Part shown: positions 7,728 to 15,473 of the stretch, in pieces
Layout: each line of letters starts with the position of its first letter
How positions within the stretch are numbered: position 1 is the stretch's first letter
Position numbers and translations under genes: made by a program
Assembly: GCA_031260285.1 (NCBI GenBank)
Contig: JAIRKD010000075.1
Span: forward strand, 1-41,365
Direction: 5' to 3'
Source of the DNA: Gemmatimonadota bacterium
GTDB taxonomy: Bacteria; Gemmatimonadota; Gemmatimonadetes; Longimicrobiales; Longimicrobiaceae
Length of the DNA: 41,365 bases
The notes under the pieces: generated by a model
Told to the model about the DNA's origin: nothing
What the model saw: only the letters and a program-made list of their open reading frames with translations
The model's database searches: none

Positions 7728-8234
7728 CTATTCCACCAGAAGTTTGCCGCGCTCCCCCTCGCTGTAATGATCAAACTCGTCACGGACCATACAGACGAAG
7801 TCGTAGATTCCGGGCTTGAGGGTGGTTTTCAGCAGCGTTGAATCGCCGGGGGAAATCTGCTGGGTCGCGAAGAATTCACCCGTCTCGGCCCGGCGCACCA
7901 CAAAGGTATGCCCCGTCCGGCCGGAGTTGAGGACGTGGAAGGTCACATCCCCCGCCGCGACGGAGGAGTCGGACATCTCGATCCGGTACTCGCGGAAGCG
8001 CACCCCGACCTCGTTTGCGCCGGTTGGCTGCGGAACGGGGAGAAGCGGATGGCTTGTCGCGGTGACCAGCGGGGTCCCGGAGTTTGCGGTTCCCGGACCC
8101 AGGGTTCCCCGAGCTGCGACTTCGGAGATGGATGGATCTGTGTTGCCCGCGGCACCGGCACCCGGGCTGTTATCACCGCATCCCGCGACCAGCGGAAGCA
8201 GCAGAACGGTAAAAAGCGGAAGCTTCAGCCTCAT
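7728..8234 (-). CDS. Small cupredoxin-like lipoprotein
   Basis: The protein is 168 residues with a signal peptide ending PLVAGC (lipidation Cys19), a Gly/Pro/Thr-rich linker to about residue 72, and a cupredoxin domain from about 75. Type 1 copper ligands can be lined up as His109 (TGHTF), Cys148 (YDFVCMV) and His156 (FDHYSEG). At the position where plastocyanin-like proteins carry the axial Met (GMKG), this one has Glu161 (GERG). It is probably an exported, membrane-tethered electron carrier or copper protein. It is transcribed alone and followed by an intrinsic terminator. The divergent neighbour is msrP, also an envelope redox gene, but no shared operon exists. Copper binding is inferred. 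Confidence 0.75.
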   Translation of the reverse strand: MRLKLPLFTVLLLPLVAGCGDNSPGAGAAGNTDPSISEVAARGTLGPGTANSGTPLVTATSHPLLPVPQPTGANEVGVRFREYRIEMSDSSVAAGDVTFHVLNSGRTGHTFVVRRAETGEFFATQQISPGDSTLLKTTLKPGIYDFVCMVRDEFDHYSEGERGKLLVE

Positions 8235-8612
8235 GATGATATCAGAACTGGCGGGCCGGGGGGGCGCCGCGACAGAGAATCATGGACTCTGAGGTATTCA
8301 GGGAGTCTGATGAATTGTGAACAGCACCGGACGCTGGCGCAAGCGCCCCGTCTGCGTCCATGATAACGGATCATGATCTGAGGCGATGCGCACCGATCCG
8401 GCCCGGACACCCGTCCTGACCTGCATGGCGACGGGCTCCGGGCAGTCCCGGTCGCGATCCCGGGGGATGTGTGCGGATCCGGCAACCCGCTCCCGGGGTA
8501 GGTTATGGGTTGTCCATCGCTCCCGTGTCCTTGTCTGAACGTATCTGTGGTTGCAGCTGTACCTGTACCGTAACCCGTACCTGCACCCGCCTTCACAACG
8601 CGGAACTATCCC
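8235..8612. other. Divergent intergenic region, cupredoxin gene / msrP
   Basis: These 378 bp separate two divergently transcribed redox genes and must hold both promoters. The sequence is rich in CCGG, GATC and GGATCC-like words and has a short repetition GTACCTGTACC / CGTACCTGCACC near 8560-8590. I saw no convincing -35/-10 pair and no gene. Confidence 0.4.
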
Positions 8613-9551
8613 ATGCTCATTCGACGTGGCGGCCCGGACATTCCCTCCTCCGAAATCACTCGCGAAGAGGATTATCTCAACCGTCGGGAGTTTATCGGAC
8701 GGGTTGGCGCGGGTGCCCTGGCGGCTGCGGTGGGCGGGGTGAGCATCGCGTCTGACAACGCGTCTGCGCAGACGGCTCCCGGCGGGCGTCAGAGCTCCGA
8801 TCCGCTCACTCCTCTGGAGTCGGTGACCCGGTACAACAACTTCTACGAATTCGGCTTCGACAAGGAAGATCCCTACCGGAACTCCGGCGGCTTTGTCCCC
8901 CGTCCCTGGACGGTGGTTGTGGAGGGACACGTCAACAAGCCGGCGGCGTACGATCTGGAGGATCTCATCCGCCCGTTTACGGTTGAGGAGCGGATCTACC
9001 GCCTCCGCTGTGTGGAGGCCTGGTCGATGGTGATCCCCTGGCGGGGCTTCCCGTTGCGTGACCTCATCAACCGGGTTGAACCTACCTCCCGGGCGCGGTT
9101 TGTCGCCTTTGAGACCATCTTCCGGCCGGCTGAGATGTCCGGTCAGCGCTCCCGCGTCATGGACTGGCCCTATGTGGAAGGGCTGCGCATGGACGAGGCG
9201 ATGCATCCGCTGACGCTGATCGCCACGGGGCTGTACAACCAGAATCTGCCCAACCAGAACGGCGCTCCGCTCCGGCTGGTGGTCCCCTGGAAATACGGGT
9301 TCAAGAGCATCAAATCGATTGTGAAGATCTCGTTTGTGGAGAGCCAGCCGCCCACCACCTGGAACCGGATGGCCCCCGAAGAATACGGCTTCTACGCCAA
9401 TGTGAATCCCGAGGTGGATCATCCCCGCTGGAGCCAGGCGCGTGAACGGCGGATCGGGGAGCTGCTCCGCCGCCCGACGCTGATGTACAACGGGTACGGT
9501 GACCAGGTGGCAAGCCTCTATCGGGGGATGAACCTCGTCCGGAACTACTGA
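8613..9551 (+). CDS. msrP: Protein-methionine-sulfoxide reductase catalytic subunit MsrP
   Basis: This periplasmic molybdopterin enzyme reduces methionine sulfoxide in oxidised envelope proteins. The 312 residues follow the E. coli protein closely: twin-arginine signal RREFIG (Arg24-Arg25) followed by an Ala-rich h-region, YNNFYEFG near 74-81, [16 protein letters not shown] with the Mo-ligand Cys133, [14 protein letters not shown], and [18 protein letters not shown] near the end. The length of the region before the twin arginines also matches known MsrP, supporting this ATG. It is followed after four bases by msrQ, its membrane partner. Export should be by Tat with cofactor already loaded. 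Confidence 0.95.
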   Translation: MLIRRGGPDIPSSEITREEDYLNRREFIGRVGAGALAAAVGGVSIASDNASAQTAPGGRQSSDPLTPLESVTRYNNFYEFGFDKEDPYRNSGGFVPRPWTVVVEGHVNKPAAYDLEDLIRPFTVEERIYRLRCVEAWSMVIPWRGFPLRDLINRVEPTSRARFVAFETIFRPAEMSGQRSRVMDWPYVEGLRMDEAMHPLTLIATGLYNQNLPNQNGAPLRLVVPWKYGFKSIKSIVKISFVESQPPTTWNRMAPEEYGFYANVNPEVDHPRWSQARERRIGELLRRPTLMYNGYGDQVASLYRGMNLVRNY

Positions 9552-9555
9552 CCGG

Positions 9556-10191
9556 ATGAGCCAGCCGCGTCCGACACCGCGGAAGCCCGGGGTGGAGCCC
9601 TGGGTTGCGGCCACCCTGCTCGCGGCCCTGCCGCTGGTGAAGATCCTCGTTGACACCACCACCGGGCAGCTGGGTGCTGATCCTGTTGAAGCACTGATCC
9701 GTCGAACGGGCTGGTGGGCGCTGACGCTGCTCGTGGCAACCCTCGCGGTCACCCCCGTCCGCCGTTTCACGGGGTGGAACCGGATCATCACGATCCGGAA
9801 GCCGCTCGGGCTGATGTCGTTCCTGTACGCCTGTCTGCACTTCCTTCTCTATGTGGGGATCGATCAGTTTTTCGCCTTCTCCTACATCATCGAGGATATC
9901 CTTGAGCGGCCGTACATCACGGCGGGGTTCGTCGCACTCCTGATGCTTCTGGCGCTTGCGGTGACGTCCCGGCGGGATTCGATCCGGAAACTCGGGGGAA
10001 AACGCTGGCGTCGGATCCATTTCCTGATCTATCCTGCCTCTCTGCTGGCCGTGCTGCACTATTACTGGCTGGTGAAGGCGGATACCCGGCCGCCTCTGGC
10101 GTTTGCGGGAGTGGTGATGGTCCTGCTCCTGGCCCGGCTGCCCGGGTCGCGACTCTTCTCCCGATCACTTTCCACGCCGGTCCCTCGTTGA
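9556..10191 (+). CDS. msrQ: Haem-binding membrane subunit MsrQ
   Basis: This is the inner-membrane b-haem protein that passes electrons from the quinone or flavin pool to MsrP. The protein has 211 residues and about six hydrophobic helices. His95 (YACLHFLLY), His155 (RRIHFLIYP) and His168 (AVLHYYWLV) fall where the haem ligands of the family lie. WWALTLLVATLAVTPVRR and the RKPLGLMSF turn are family-typical. It starts four bases after the msrP stop and is surely co-transcribed. The downstream waaA begins 16 bases after its stop, so the same transcript may continue. Confidence 0.93.
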   Translation: MSQPRPTPRKPGVEPWVAATLLAALPLVKILVDTTTGQLGADPVEALIRRTGWWALTLLVATLAVTPVRRFTGWNRIITIRKPLGLMSFLYACLHFLLYVGIDQFFAFSYIIEDILERPYITAGFVALLMLLALAVTSRRDSIRKLGGKRWRRIHFLIYPASLLAVLHYYWLVKADTRPPLAFAGVVMVLLLARLPGSRLFSRSLSTPVPR

Positions 10192-10207
10192 CCCGACCCG
10201 TCGTCTC

Positions 10208-11542
10208 TTGATTGAAGACCTCTATACCGCGGCGGTGAGCCTTGCGGGGGTTCTGCTTCCGGCTCTGTCGATCGGTCAGGGCAAGCTCGCCCGCGGGATC
10301 CGTGGCCGGCGCGGGGCGGTGGAGCGCCTGGAGGCCTGGGCGGCCGGGTCACGCAATCGGTCCCGTCCGCTTGCCTGGTTCCACGCGCCCAGTGTCGGGG
10401 AGGGGCTGCAGGCCCGCGCGGTGATCGAGACGCTGCGCGAGCTGGAGCCGGAGATGCAGATCGTCTACACCTGGTTCTCACCCTCCGCTGAGTCCTTCGC
10501 GCGGACGATCCCGGCGGACGTTGCGGACTACCTTCCGCTTGATCTGCCCGGGCTGGTGCGCCGTCTTTTTGATGCCCTCCAGCCTGATGTCATCGCGTTC
10601 ACCAAAACGGAGATCTGGCCGAATATCACCCGTGAGGCTGAGCGGCGCGGGGTTCCGGTTGTACTCCTCAGCGCAACGCTTCCCGCCGCCTCCTCCCGCC
10701 TGCGTGGGCCCGCCCGCGCGCTGCTGACGCCTTCCCATCAACGGCTCAGCCGGGTTGCCGCGATCTCCGCCGCGGACGGTGGTCGTTTTGAGGCGCTTGG
10801 AGTGCCACCCGACCGGATCACGGTGATGGGTGACGCCCGCTTTGATCAGGTCTGGCGAAGGGTGAAGCAACCGCTTTCTGACCCCGCCCTGATTGAGCTC
10901 CTGACGGGCTCCCTGAAGGCCCCGGGGGATACAACCCTGGTCGCCGGCTCAACCTGGCCGGAGGATGAAGAGCGGCTGATCCCCGCCCTGGCAGCGCTGA
11001 ACGATCCCTGCATCCGTCTGGTGATTGCACCCCACGAACCGACGGAGGCATACCTCACGGGACTCTCCGGCCGCCTTCGCGCGGCGGGGTTGTCGTTTGC
11101 CTTTCTGGGAGATGAAGCAGGCGTTCTCGCCCGGCCGAGGGTGGTGGTTGTGGATCGAACGGGCGTTCTGGGCGATCTCTACCGGCTTGCGGATATCGCG
11201 TACGTGGGAGGCGGATTCGGCCATGATGGTCTGCATTCGGTGCTTGAGCCCGCCGCGTTCGGTGCACCGGTCATCTTCGGTCCGAACCATGACAACTCGC
11301 GCGAGGCGGGTGAACTGGTTCTGGAAGAGGGCGCCCGGTCCGTACGTGACCAGAAGGAGCTGGAGAAGCTGCTGACGGAGTGGACCCGGGCGCCGGAGAC
11401 CCGGGCTGAGGCTGGCCGCACCGCCGGCCGGTATGTGGAAGTGGGCCTCGGGGCCGCGCGGCGCGGCGCCAGGGTTCTGGCCGATATTGCGGGCGACCAC
11501 AGGTCACCCCTACGGGTACCCAACACCTCGATGCCGATGTAG
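10208..11542 (+). CDS. waaA: 3-deoxy-D-manno-octulosonic acid (Kdo) transferase
   Basis: This membrane-associated glycosyltransferase adds Kdo to lipid A precursor, showing that the organism makes LPS. The 444 residues include WFHAPSVGEG with the catalytic Glu65, the FTKTEIWPN segment, the YVGGGFGHDGLHSVLEPAAFG donor-site region (read in two parts) and FGPNHDNSREA. The frame begins with TTG 10208; no ATG or strong ribosome site exists nearby, so the start is uncertain. The final residues after VLADIAGD (HRSPLRVPNTSMPM) are translated from a REP-like repeat, so the original C-terminus was probably altered by repeat insertion. A duplicate of the gene's last 81 bases lies 214 bp downstream. Confidence 0.93.
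   Translation: MIEDLYTAAVSLAGVLLPALSIGQGKLARGIRGRRGAVERLEAWAAGSRNRSRPLAWFHAPSVGEGLQARAVIETLRELEPEMQIVYTWFSPSAESFARTIPADVADYLPLDLPGLVRRLFDALQPDVIAFTKTEIWPNITREAERRGVPVVLLSATLPAASSRLRGPARALLTPSHQRLSRVAAISAADGGRFEALGVPPDRITVMGDARFDQVWRRVKQPLSDPALIELLTGSLKAPGDTTLVAGSTWPEDEERLIPALAALNDPCIRLVIAPHEPTEAYLTGLSGRLRAAGLSFAFLGDEAGVLARPRVVVVDRTGVLGDLYRLADIAYVGGGFGHDGLHSVLEPAAFGAPVIFGPNHDNSREAGELVLEEGARSVRDQKELEKLLTEWTRAPETRAEAGRTAGRYVEVGLGAARRGARVLADIAGDHRSPLRVPNTSMPM
11491..11513. repeat. REP-like palindrome 1
   Basis: GGGCGACC-ACA-GGTCACCCCTAC: an 8-bp stem with one mismatch, three-base loop and a 3' CCTAC tail. It lies inside the waaA coding frame. Confidence 0.8.
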
Positions 11543-11561
11543 GGGCGACCTGCGGTCGCCC
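11539..11561. repeat. REP-like palindrome 2, inverted relative to unit 1
   Basis: GTAGGGGCGACC-TGC-GGTCGCCC is the reverse orientation of the same unit. It begins at the last sense base of waaA and supplies its TAG stop. With unit 1 it forms a head-to-head pair 25 bp apart. Confidence 0.85.
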
Positions 11562-11604
11562 GAAGGGGGCAATTGCCTCCCCATTATTTATTACAAATGC
11601 CAAT

Positions 11605-11628
11605 GCAGGGGTGACTTGTGGGGTCGCC
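11605..11628. repeat. Degenerate REP-like palindrome 3
   Basis: GCAGGGGTGACTTGTGGGGTCGCC is a diverged unit in the same orientation as unit 2, in the spacer between the two 102-bp copies. Confidence 0.65.
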
Positions 11629-11675
11629 TGAGGGGGTTGGCGGGATCAGTCATTCCAGATTTTCCATCTGGTGCA

Positions 11676-11777
11676 CGCGGTGCCAGGGTTCTGGCCGATA
11701 TTGCGGGCGACCCCAGGTCGCCCCTACGGGTACCAAACACCTCGATGCCGATGCAGGGGCGACCTGGGGTCGCCCGA
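11676..11777. repeat. 102-bp direct repeat, copy B
   Basis: Second copy of the segment at 11462-11563. It carries palindromes at 11705-11727 (unit 1 type) and 11753-11775 (unit 2 type), both closer to perfect than those in copy A. A further half unit GCAGGTCGCCC follows at 11782-11792. The rest of 11543-11821 between waaA and ftsH holds no gene. Confidence 0.9.
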
Positions 11778-11821
11778 GGTTGCAGGTCGCCCGATGAGGC
11801 TCCAGATGGAAAAATAAGAGA

Positions 11822-13831
11822 TCAGTCCTCCAGACTGCTTGCATCCGCGGCGTCACGCTGCTCCTCGGTTCCCACGGGTGGAGTATGGACAACACGTCGT
11901 TCATCAATCGGCCGGACGCGCCGGGGGAGGCCCATGATCTCCCTCAACTCCTCCTCATCCACCACCTCTGTCTCCAGCAGCCGTTCCGTGAGCAGGTCCA
12001 GCGTGTGCCGGTCGCGCTCCAGAATCGCCCGGACCCGCCTGCAGGTACCGTCCACAATCCCCCTCACCTCAAGATCGATGGTCCGCGCGGTATCCTCCGA
12101 GTACTTCCGGCTTTCGCCCGCCCCGGGGAAGAGAGAGCCTTCCGAATCGGGCATGAACTGCGGTGCCGGCGAACCCCGGTAGTTGATGGGGCCCAGTTCG
12201 CGTGACATCCCGTACTCCATCACCATCCGTCGGGCGAGGTCGGTCACCCGTTCCAGATCGTTCCCCGCGCCGGTTGAGACCTCGTTGAAGACAATCTCCT
12301 CCGCCACCCGCCCGCCGAGAAGCACCGCCACCCGGTCCATCAGCTCCTGCTTGGTGAGCAGATAGCGGTCTTCTGTAGGCAGCTGCTGGGTGTATCCAAG
12401 CGCCGCCAGCCCCCGGGGAATGATGGAGATCTTGTGAACCGGATCCGCCGTTTCCACCCGTTCCGCGACAATGGCGTGACCCGCTTCATGGCAGGCGACA
12501 ATCTGCCGTTCCTTATCGTTGATCAGGCGGTTCTTCTTCTCCAATCCAGCGATGATCCGGTCGATCGCATCGTCGATCTCCTGCATACGTACCGTCTTCC
12601 TGTCACGCCGGGCGGCGAGGAGGGCGGCTTCATTCAGCAGGTTCGCCAGGTCGGCGCCCACAAACCCCGGAGTCCGACGCGCGACCCGCATCAGATTCAC
12701 ATCCCGGTCGAGCCGGATATCCTTCGCATGGAGACGGAGGATGTCAAAGCGACCCTTCACATCGGGGCGGTCCACAAGAATCTGACGATCAAAACGGCCG
12801 GGACGGAGCAGGGCGGGGTCCAGAATCTCCGGCCGGTTGGTGGCAGCCATGATGATCACTCCCAGCCGCGAACCGAAGCCGTCCATCTCCACAAGCAGCT
12901 GGTTCAGCGTCTGCTCGCGCTCGTCGTGGCCTCCCATGATTCCGCCCGCACCGCGCGCCTTGCCGAGGGCGTCCAGCTCATCAATGAAGATGATGCATGG
13001 CGCCTGGGCTTTCGCCTGGGCAAAGAGGTCGCGCACCCGGGCCGCGCCTACACCCACAAACATCTCCACAAACTCCGCTCCGGAGATGGAGAAGAAAGTC
13101 ACTCCCGCCTCACCCGCAACCGCCCGGGCGAGAAGCGTCTTCCCCGTACCCGGAGGGCCCACAAGCAGAACACCCTTCGGGATCCTCGCGCCCAGCCGGG
13201 CGAACTTCTCCGGCCGCTTCAGGAACTCGACAATCTCTTCCGTTTCCTGTTTTGCCTCATCAATTCCAGCCACATCCTCAAACGTCACACCCGTGCCTTC
13301 CTCACCCACGATGCGCGCCCGGCTCTTGCCCACTGTCAGCACTCCCTGCGTAGGGTTCATCCGGCGCAGGATGAACATCCAGAAGAGGAAAATGAGACCG
13401 AGCGGAAGCAGCCAGATGAGCGCCTGGGTCGTAAACCCCTGGGTCAGGCCTTTGTAGCTGACTCCATTTGCGTCCAGAAGGGGAAGGAAGGAGTCGTCCG
13501 GCTGGGGTGGCGGAGTTGCCCGCCAGACAAGCGGAGCACCGGCTGCCTGGCTGGTGTCGCGTGGCAGTGCCTCGATCACCGTGGGTCCGATCCGGACCTC
13601 GCCGATCTGGCCGGCCGCCACTCGCTGCTTCAGCTCGCTGTAGCTGATCTCCGCCCGGTCCGGGCGTGTAATGAGGCTCTGCGCCATCGCCAGAACAAGC
13701 AGCGCGGCAAAGAAGTATCCGAAGGAGAAACGTGCGCGGGAACCATCCATCGGTCCGGCGCCGGTGCTTCCGGACCGCCGGTCTCCCGTGCCTTTCCGCC
13801 GGTCCATGGGGTGCTTGTCTGGGTTTGCCAT
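11822..13831 (-). CDS. ftsH: ATP-dependent zinc metalloprotease FtsH
   Basis: This membrane-anchored AAA+ protease degrades damaged or regulatory membrane and cytosolic proteins. From the chosen ATG 13831 (a TTG lies 18 bases upstream) the protein has 669 residues: a hydrophilic basic N-terminus of about 35 residues, helix 1, a periplasmic FtsH_ext domain, helix 2 near 135-155, Walker A GPPGTGKT at 225-232, Walker [12 protein letters not shown], arginine-finger region LLRPGRFDR, and zinc motif HEAGH at 448-452. Walker B reads [12 protein letters not shown] rather than the common IDEIDAVGRQRG. It stands alone on the minus strand, with the susCD terminator just upstream. Confidence 0.95.
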   Translation of the reverse strand: MANPDKHPMDRRKGTGDRRSGSTGAGPMDGSRARFSFGYFFAALLVLAMAQSLITRPDRAEISYSELKQRVAAGQIGEVRIGPTVIEALPRDTSQAAGAPLVWRATPPPQPDDSFLPLLDANGVSYKGLTQGFTTQALIWLLPLGLIFLFWMFILRRMNPTQGVLTVGKSRARIVGEEGTGVTFEDVAGIDEAKQETEEIVEFLKRPEKFARLGARIPKGVLLVGPPGTGKTLLARAVAGEAGVTFFSISGAEFVEMFVGVGAARVRDLFAQAKAQAPCIIFIDELDALGKARGAGGIMGGHDEREQTLNQLLVEMDGFGSRLGVIIMAATNRPEILDPALLRPGRFDRQILVDRPDVKGRFDILRLHAKDIRLDRDVNLMRVARRTPGFVGADLANLLNEAALLAARRDRKTVRMQEIDDAIDRIIAGLEKKNRLINDKERQIVACHEAGHAIVAERVETADPVHKISIIPRGLAALGYTQQLPTEDRYLLTKQELMDRVAVLLGGRVAEEIVFNEVSTGAGNDLERVTDLARRMVMEYGMSRELGPINYRGSPAPQFMPDSEGSLFPGAGESRKYSEDTARTIDLEVRGIVDGTCRRVRAILERDRHTLDLLTERLLETEVVDEEELREIMGLPRRVRPIDERRVVHTPPVGTEEQRDAADASSLED

Positions 13832-13869
13832 ACCCCCGCCGGGGCGCAAGACACGGGCCGTGTCTGCAC

Positions 13870-13909
13870 AGAAAAGCCCCCGGGAGCGATCTGTTCCGGG
13901 GGCTTTTCT
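13870..13909 (-). terminator. Intrinsic terminator downstream of susD
   Basis: GAAAAGCCCCCGG and CCGGGGGCTTTTC form a 13-bp stem (extended by one A-T pair) around a 12-base loop. Read on the minus strand it follows susD, and the T-rich descending arm can serve as the U-tract. On the plus strand TTTTCTTTTA also follows, so it can stop transcription both ways. It isolates ftsH from the susCD operon. Confidence 0.85.
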
Positions 13910-14013
13910 TTTACTTCCCCTGATGGTCCGGGCGGCTGGTGGTCAGAACGGGATCCGCTTTCCCTTGTCCTTCAGCCCGCCGCCCTTCAAACCCGTCTCT
14001 CAACCCGTGCGGG

Positions 14014-15447
14014 TCACTGCGGCATCCACCACATCGGGGTGTCCAGCGGGGTGTTGACGTAGTCCTTTGCGTACCGGTTGTACAGTGCCTCCCGGACCGG
14101 ATATGGCATACGGGAAGGAAGCTGAGCAAGAGCCGCTTTGGCAGGCAGCGGCAGCGCGGGAACACCCGTCCGGCGAACTTCCGCAAAGCTTTCCGGTCCG
14201 TTCAGGAAGAGTGCGATCCACTTCTGGAGCTGGATGCTTGCCACCCCGCTGTAGGCGTTCCCCGGGATTGCGAGATAGCTCTCGATCGCGGCTGCCGGAA
14301 CACCGTTGTTCTCCATCGCCGCGGTGATCCCTGCCCGGTACAACGTTCCCGCGTCGTCCGGAATCCATCCGAGCGTTGCCGCCTCCGCGCCCAGCAGAAG
14401 CACCTCTGCCCGCGTCATCAGTACAGACGGGGCTGAGGCTGCGGTGAATACGGGCCCGAGTGTGGAGAAATCATTCACCCCCAGCCCGAGGTCTGCGGGA
14501 AGGTCTCCGTTTGACAGGCCCCGGAAGAGGCTTCCGTTCACCGTGGGCGCAGCAAAGATCTCAAGCCGCGGATCCGCCCGCCCGGCGAGAATATCCACCA
14601 GAGTTCTGCTCATCCGGAAATCGTTCCCCCGCCCACCCAGGGTGAACGCCTCGAAGATCGGATTCTGTGAAGGCAGAACGCCCGACCAGCGCAACACCGC
14701 GTTGTCAGCGTTGGTTGTGATCGGTGTGTCCGCCCAGGCATCCGCAAACGCCTGCCCGGCCAGCGCCGCCGCCGAGGTGCCGGAGATCCGGATCGCGATA
14801 CGCAGCCGCAGCGAATTTGCAAACTTCCGCCACTTCAGCAGATCGCCGCCATAGATCAGATCACTGCGGGCCCAGGACGGGTTGCCAGCCGGATCAATCT
14901 GCCTGACCGCTTCCTCCAGGCGTGTGAGCAGATCAGGGTAGATCTCCGCCTGCGGAGTGAACCGCGGCTCCCGGTTCTGCTCAAGGTCCAGCGCATCGAA
15001 ATACGGCACATCCCCGAAGAGGTCGGTCAGGAAGAGGAATCCGTAGACTTCGAGGATATCGGTAACGGCGACGAGGTTTGCGTCGTCAGCCTCTTTACCG
15101 AGTCGCTGGGCATCATCCAGGTCAGCCAGTGTGCCCGCGTACATCTCCGTCCAGATACTCTCGTTGAGCCCGGCCCGCGGAGTATACCGGTCCTCGTCGT
15201 TGTACGCAGACTGGGCAAGATGCTGTGACCAGATGGTTGTGTGGTAGAGTGTGGTCCACTCTCCCATTACACCCCGGCCCGCGCTGTTGGATACCAGAGT
15301 CCAGATCCCGCCCGAAAGCAGAGACTCAACCGGTACCTTCTCCGGGTTGTTCGGGTTGATGTTGATCCCTGTCAGGCCCAGATCACAGCCGCTGACCACG
15401 CCCAGCAGCCCGATCATCGGGATCAGTCCTTTCCACCGGGAGATCAT
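14014..15447 (-). CDS. SusD/RagB-like outer-membrane substrate-binding lipoprotein
   Basis: This is the surface lipoprotein lid of a SusCD importer. ATG 15447 is chosen because GGGAGAG lies just upstream and the product then starts MISRWKGLIP with a lipobox GVVSGC. The 477-residue protein shows NINPNNPEK just after the signal, the helical YGFLFLTDLFGDVPYFDAL segment (read in two parts), LLKWRKFANSLRLRIAIRIS, and a C-terminal WIALFLNGPESFAEVRRTG stretch. These belong to the SusD-like family common in Bacteroidota and Gemmatimonadota. It follows susC after a 26-bp gap and ends before a terminator. No glycosidase or peptidase neighbour reveals the substrate. Confidence 0.9.
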   Translation of the reverse strand: MISRWKGLIPMIGLLGVVSGCDLGLTGININPNNPEKVPVESLLSGGIWTLVSNSAGRGVMGEWTTLYHTTIWSQHLAQSAYNDEDRYTPRAGLNESIWTEMYAGTLADLDDAQRLGKEADDANLVAVTDILEVYGFLFLTDLFGDVPYFDALDLEQNREPRFTPQAEIYPDLLTRLEEAVRQIDPAGNPSWARSDLIYGGDLLKWRKFANSLRLRIAIRISGTSAAALAGQAFADAWADTPITTNADNAVLRWSGVLPSQNPIFEAFTLGGRGNDFRMSRTLVDILAGRADPRLEIFAAPTVNGSLFRGLSNGDLPADLGLGVNDFSTLGPVFTAASAPSVLMTRAEVLLLGAEAATLGWIPDDAGTLYRAGITAAMENNGVPAAAIESYLAIPGNAYSGVASIQLQKWIALFLNGPESFAEVRRTGVPALPLPAKAALAQLPSRMPYPVREALYNRYAKDYVNTPLDTPMWWMPQ

Positions 15448-15473
15448 CGTTTTCTCTCCCTTCGGGCGCGCGT

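Larger units (their letters stand above)
11462..11563. repeat. 102-bp direct repeat, copy A (covers the waaA 3' end)
   Basis: This segment and 11676-11777 align without gaps over 102 bases with six mismatches (about 94% identity), offset 214 bp. Copy A contains the last 27 codons of waaA including the stop, then 21 bases of spacer. Each copy contains an inverted pair of REP-like palindromes. Confidence 0.9.

Noticed and set aside
8298-9791. 497-codon minus-strand frame across msrP
   Set aside because: MsrP on the plus strand is unmistakable; the opposite frame is random.
11462-11777. Duplicated block as an insertion sequence
   Set aside because: No transposase, no long terminal inverted repeats and no target duplication; REP-like units explain it better.
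12434-14062. 542-codon plus-strand frame antisense to ftsH
   Set aside because: FtsH motifs on the minus strand are intact; the antisense frame has no recognisable protein content.
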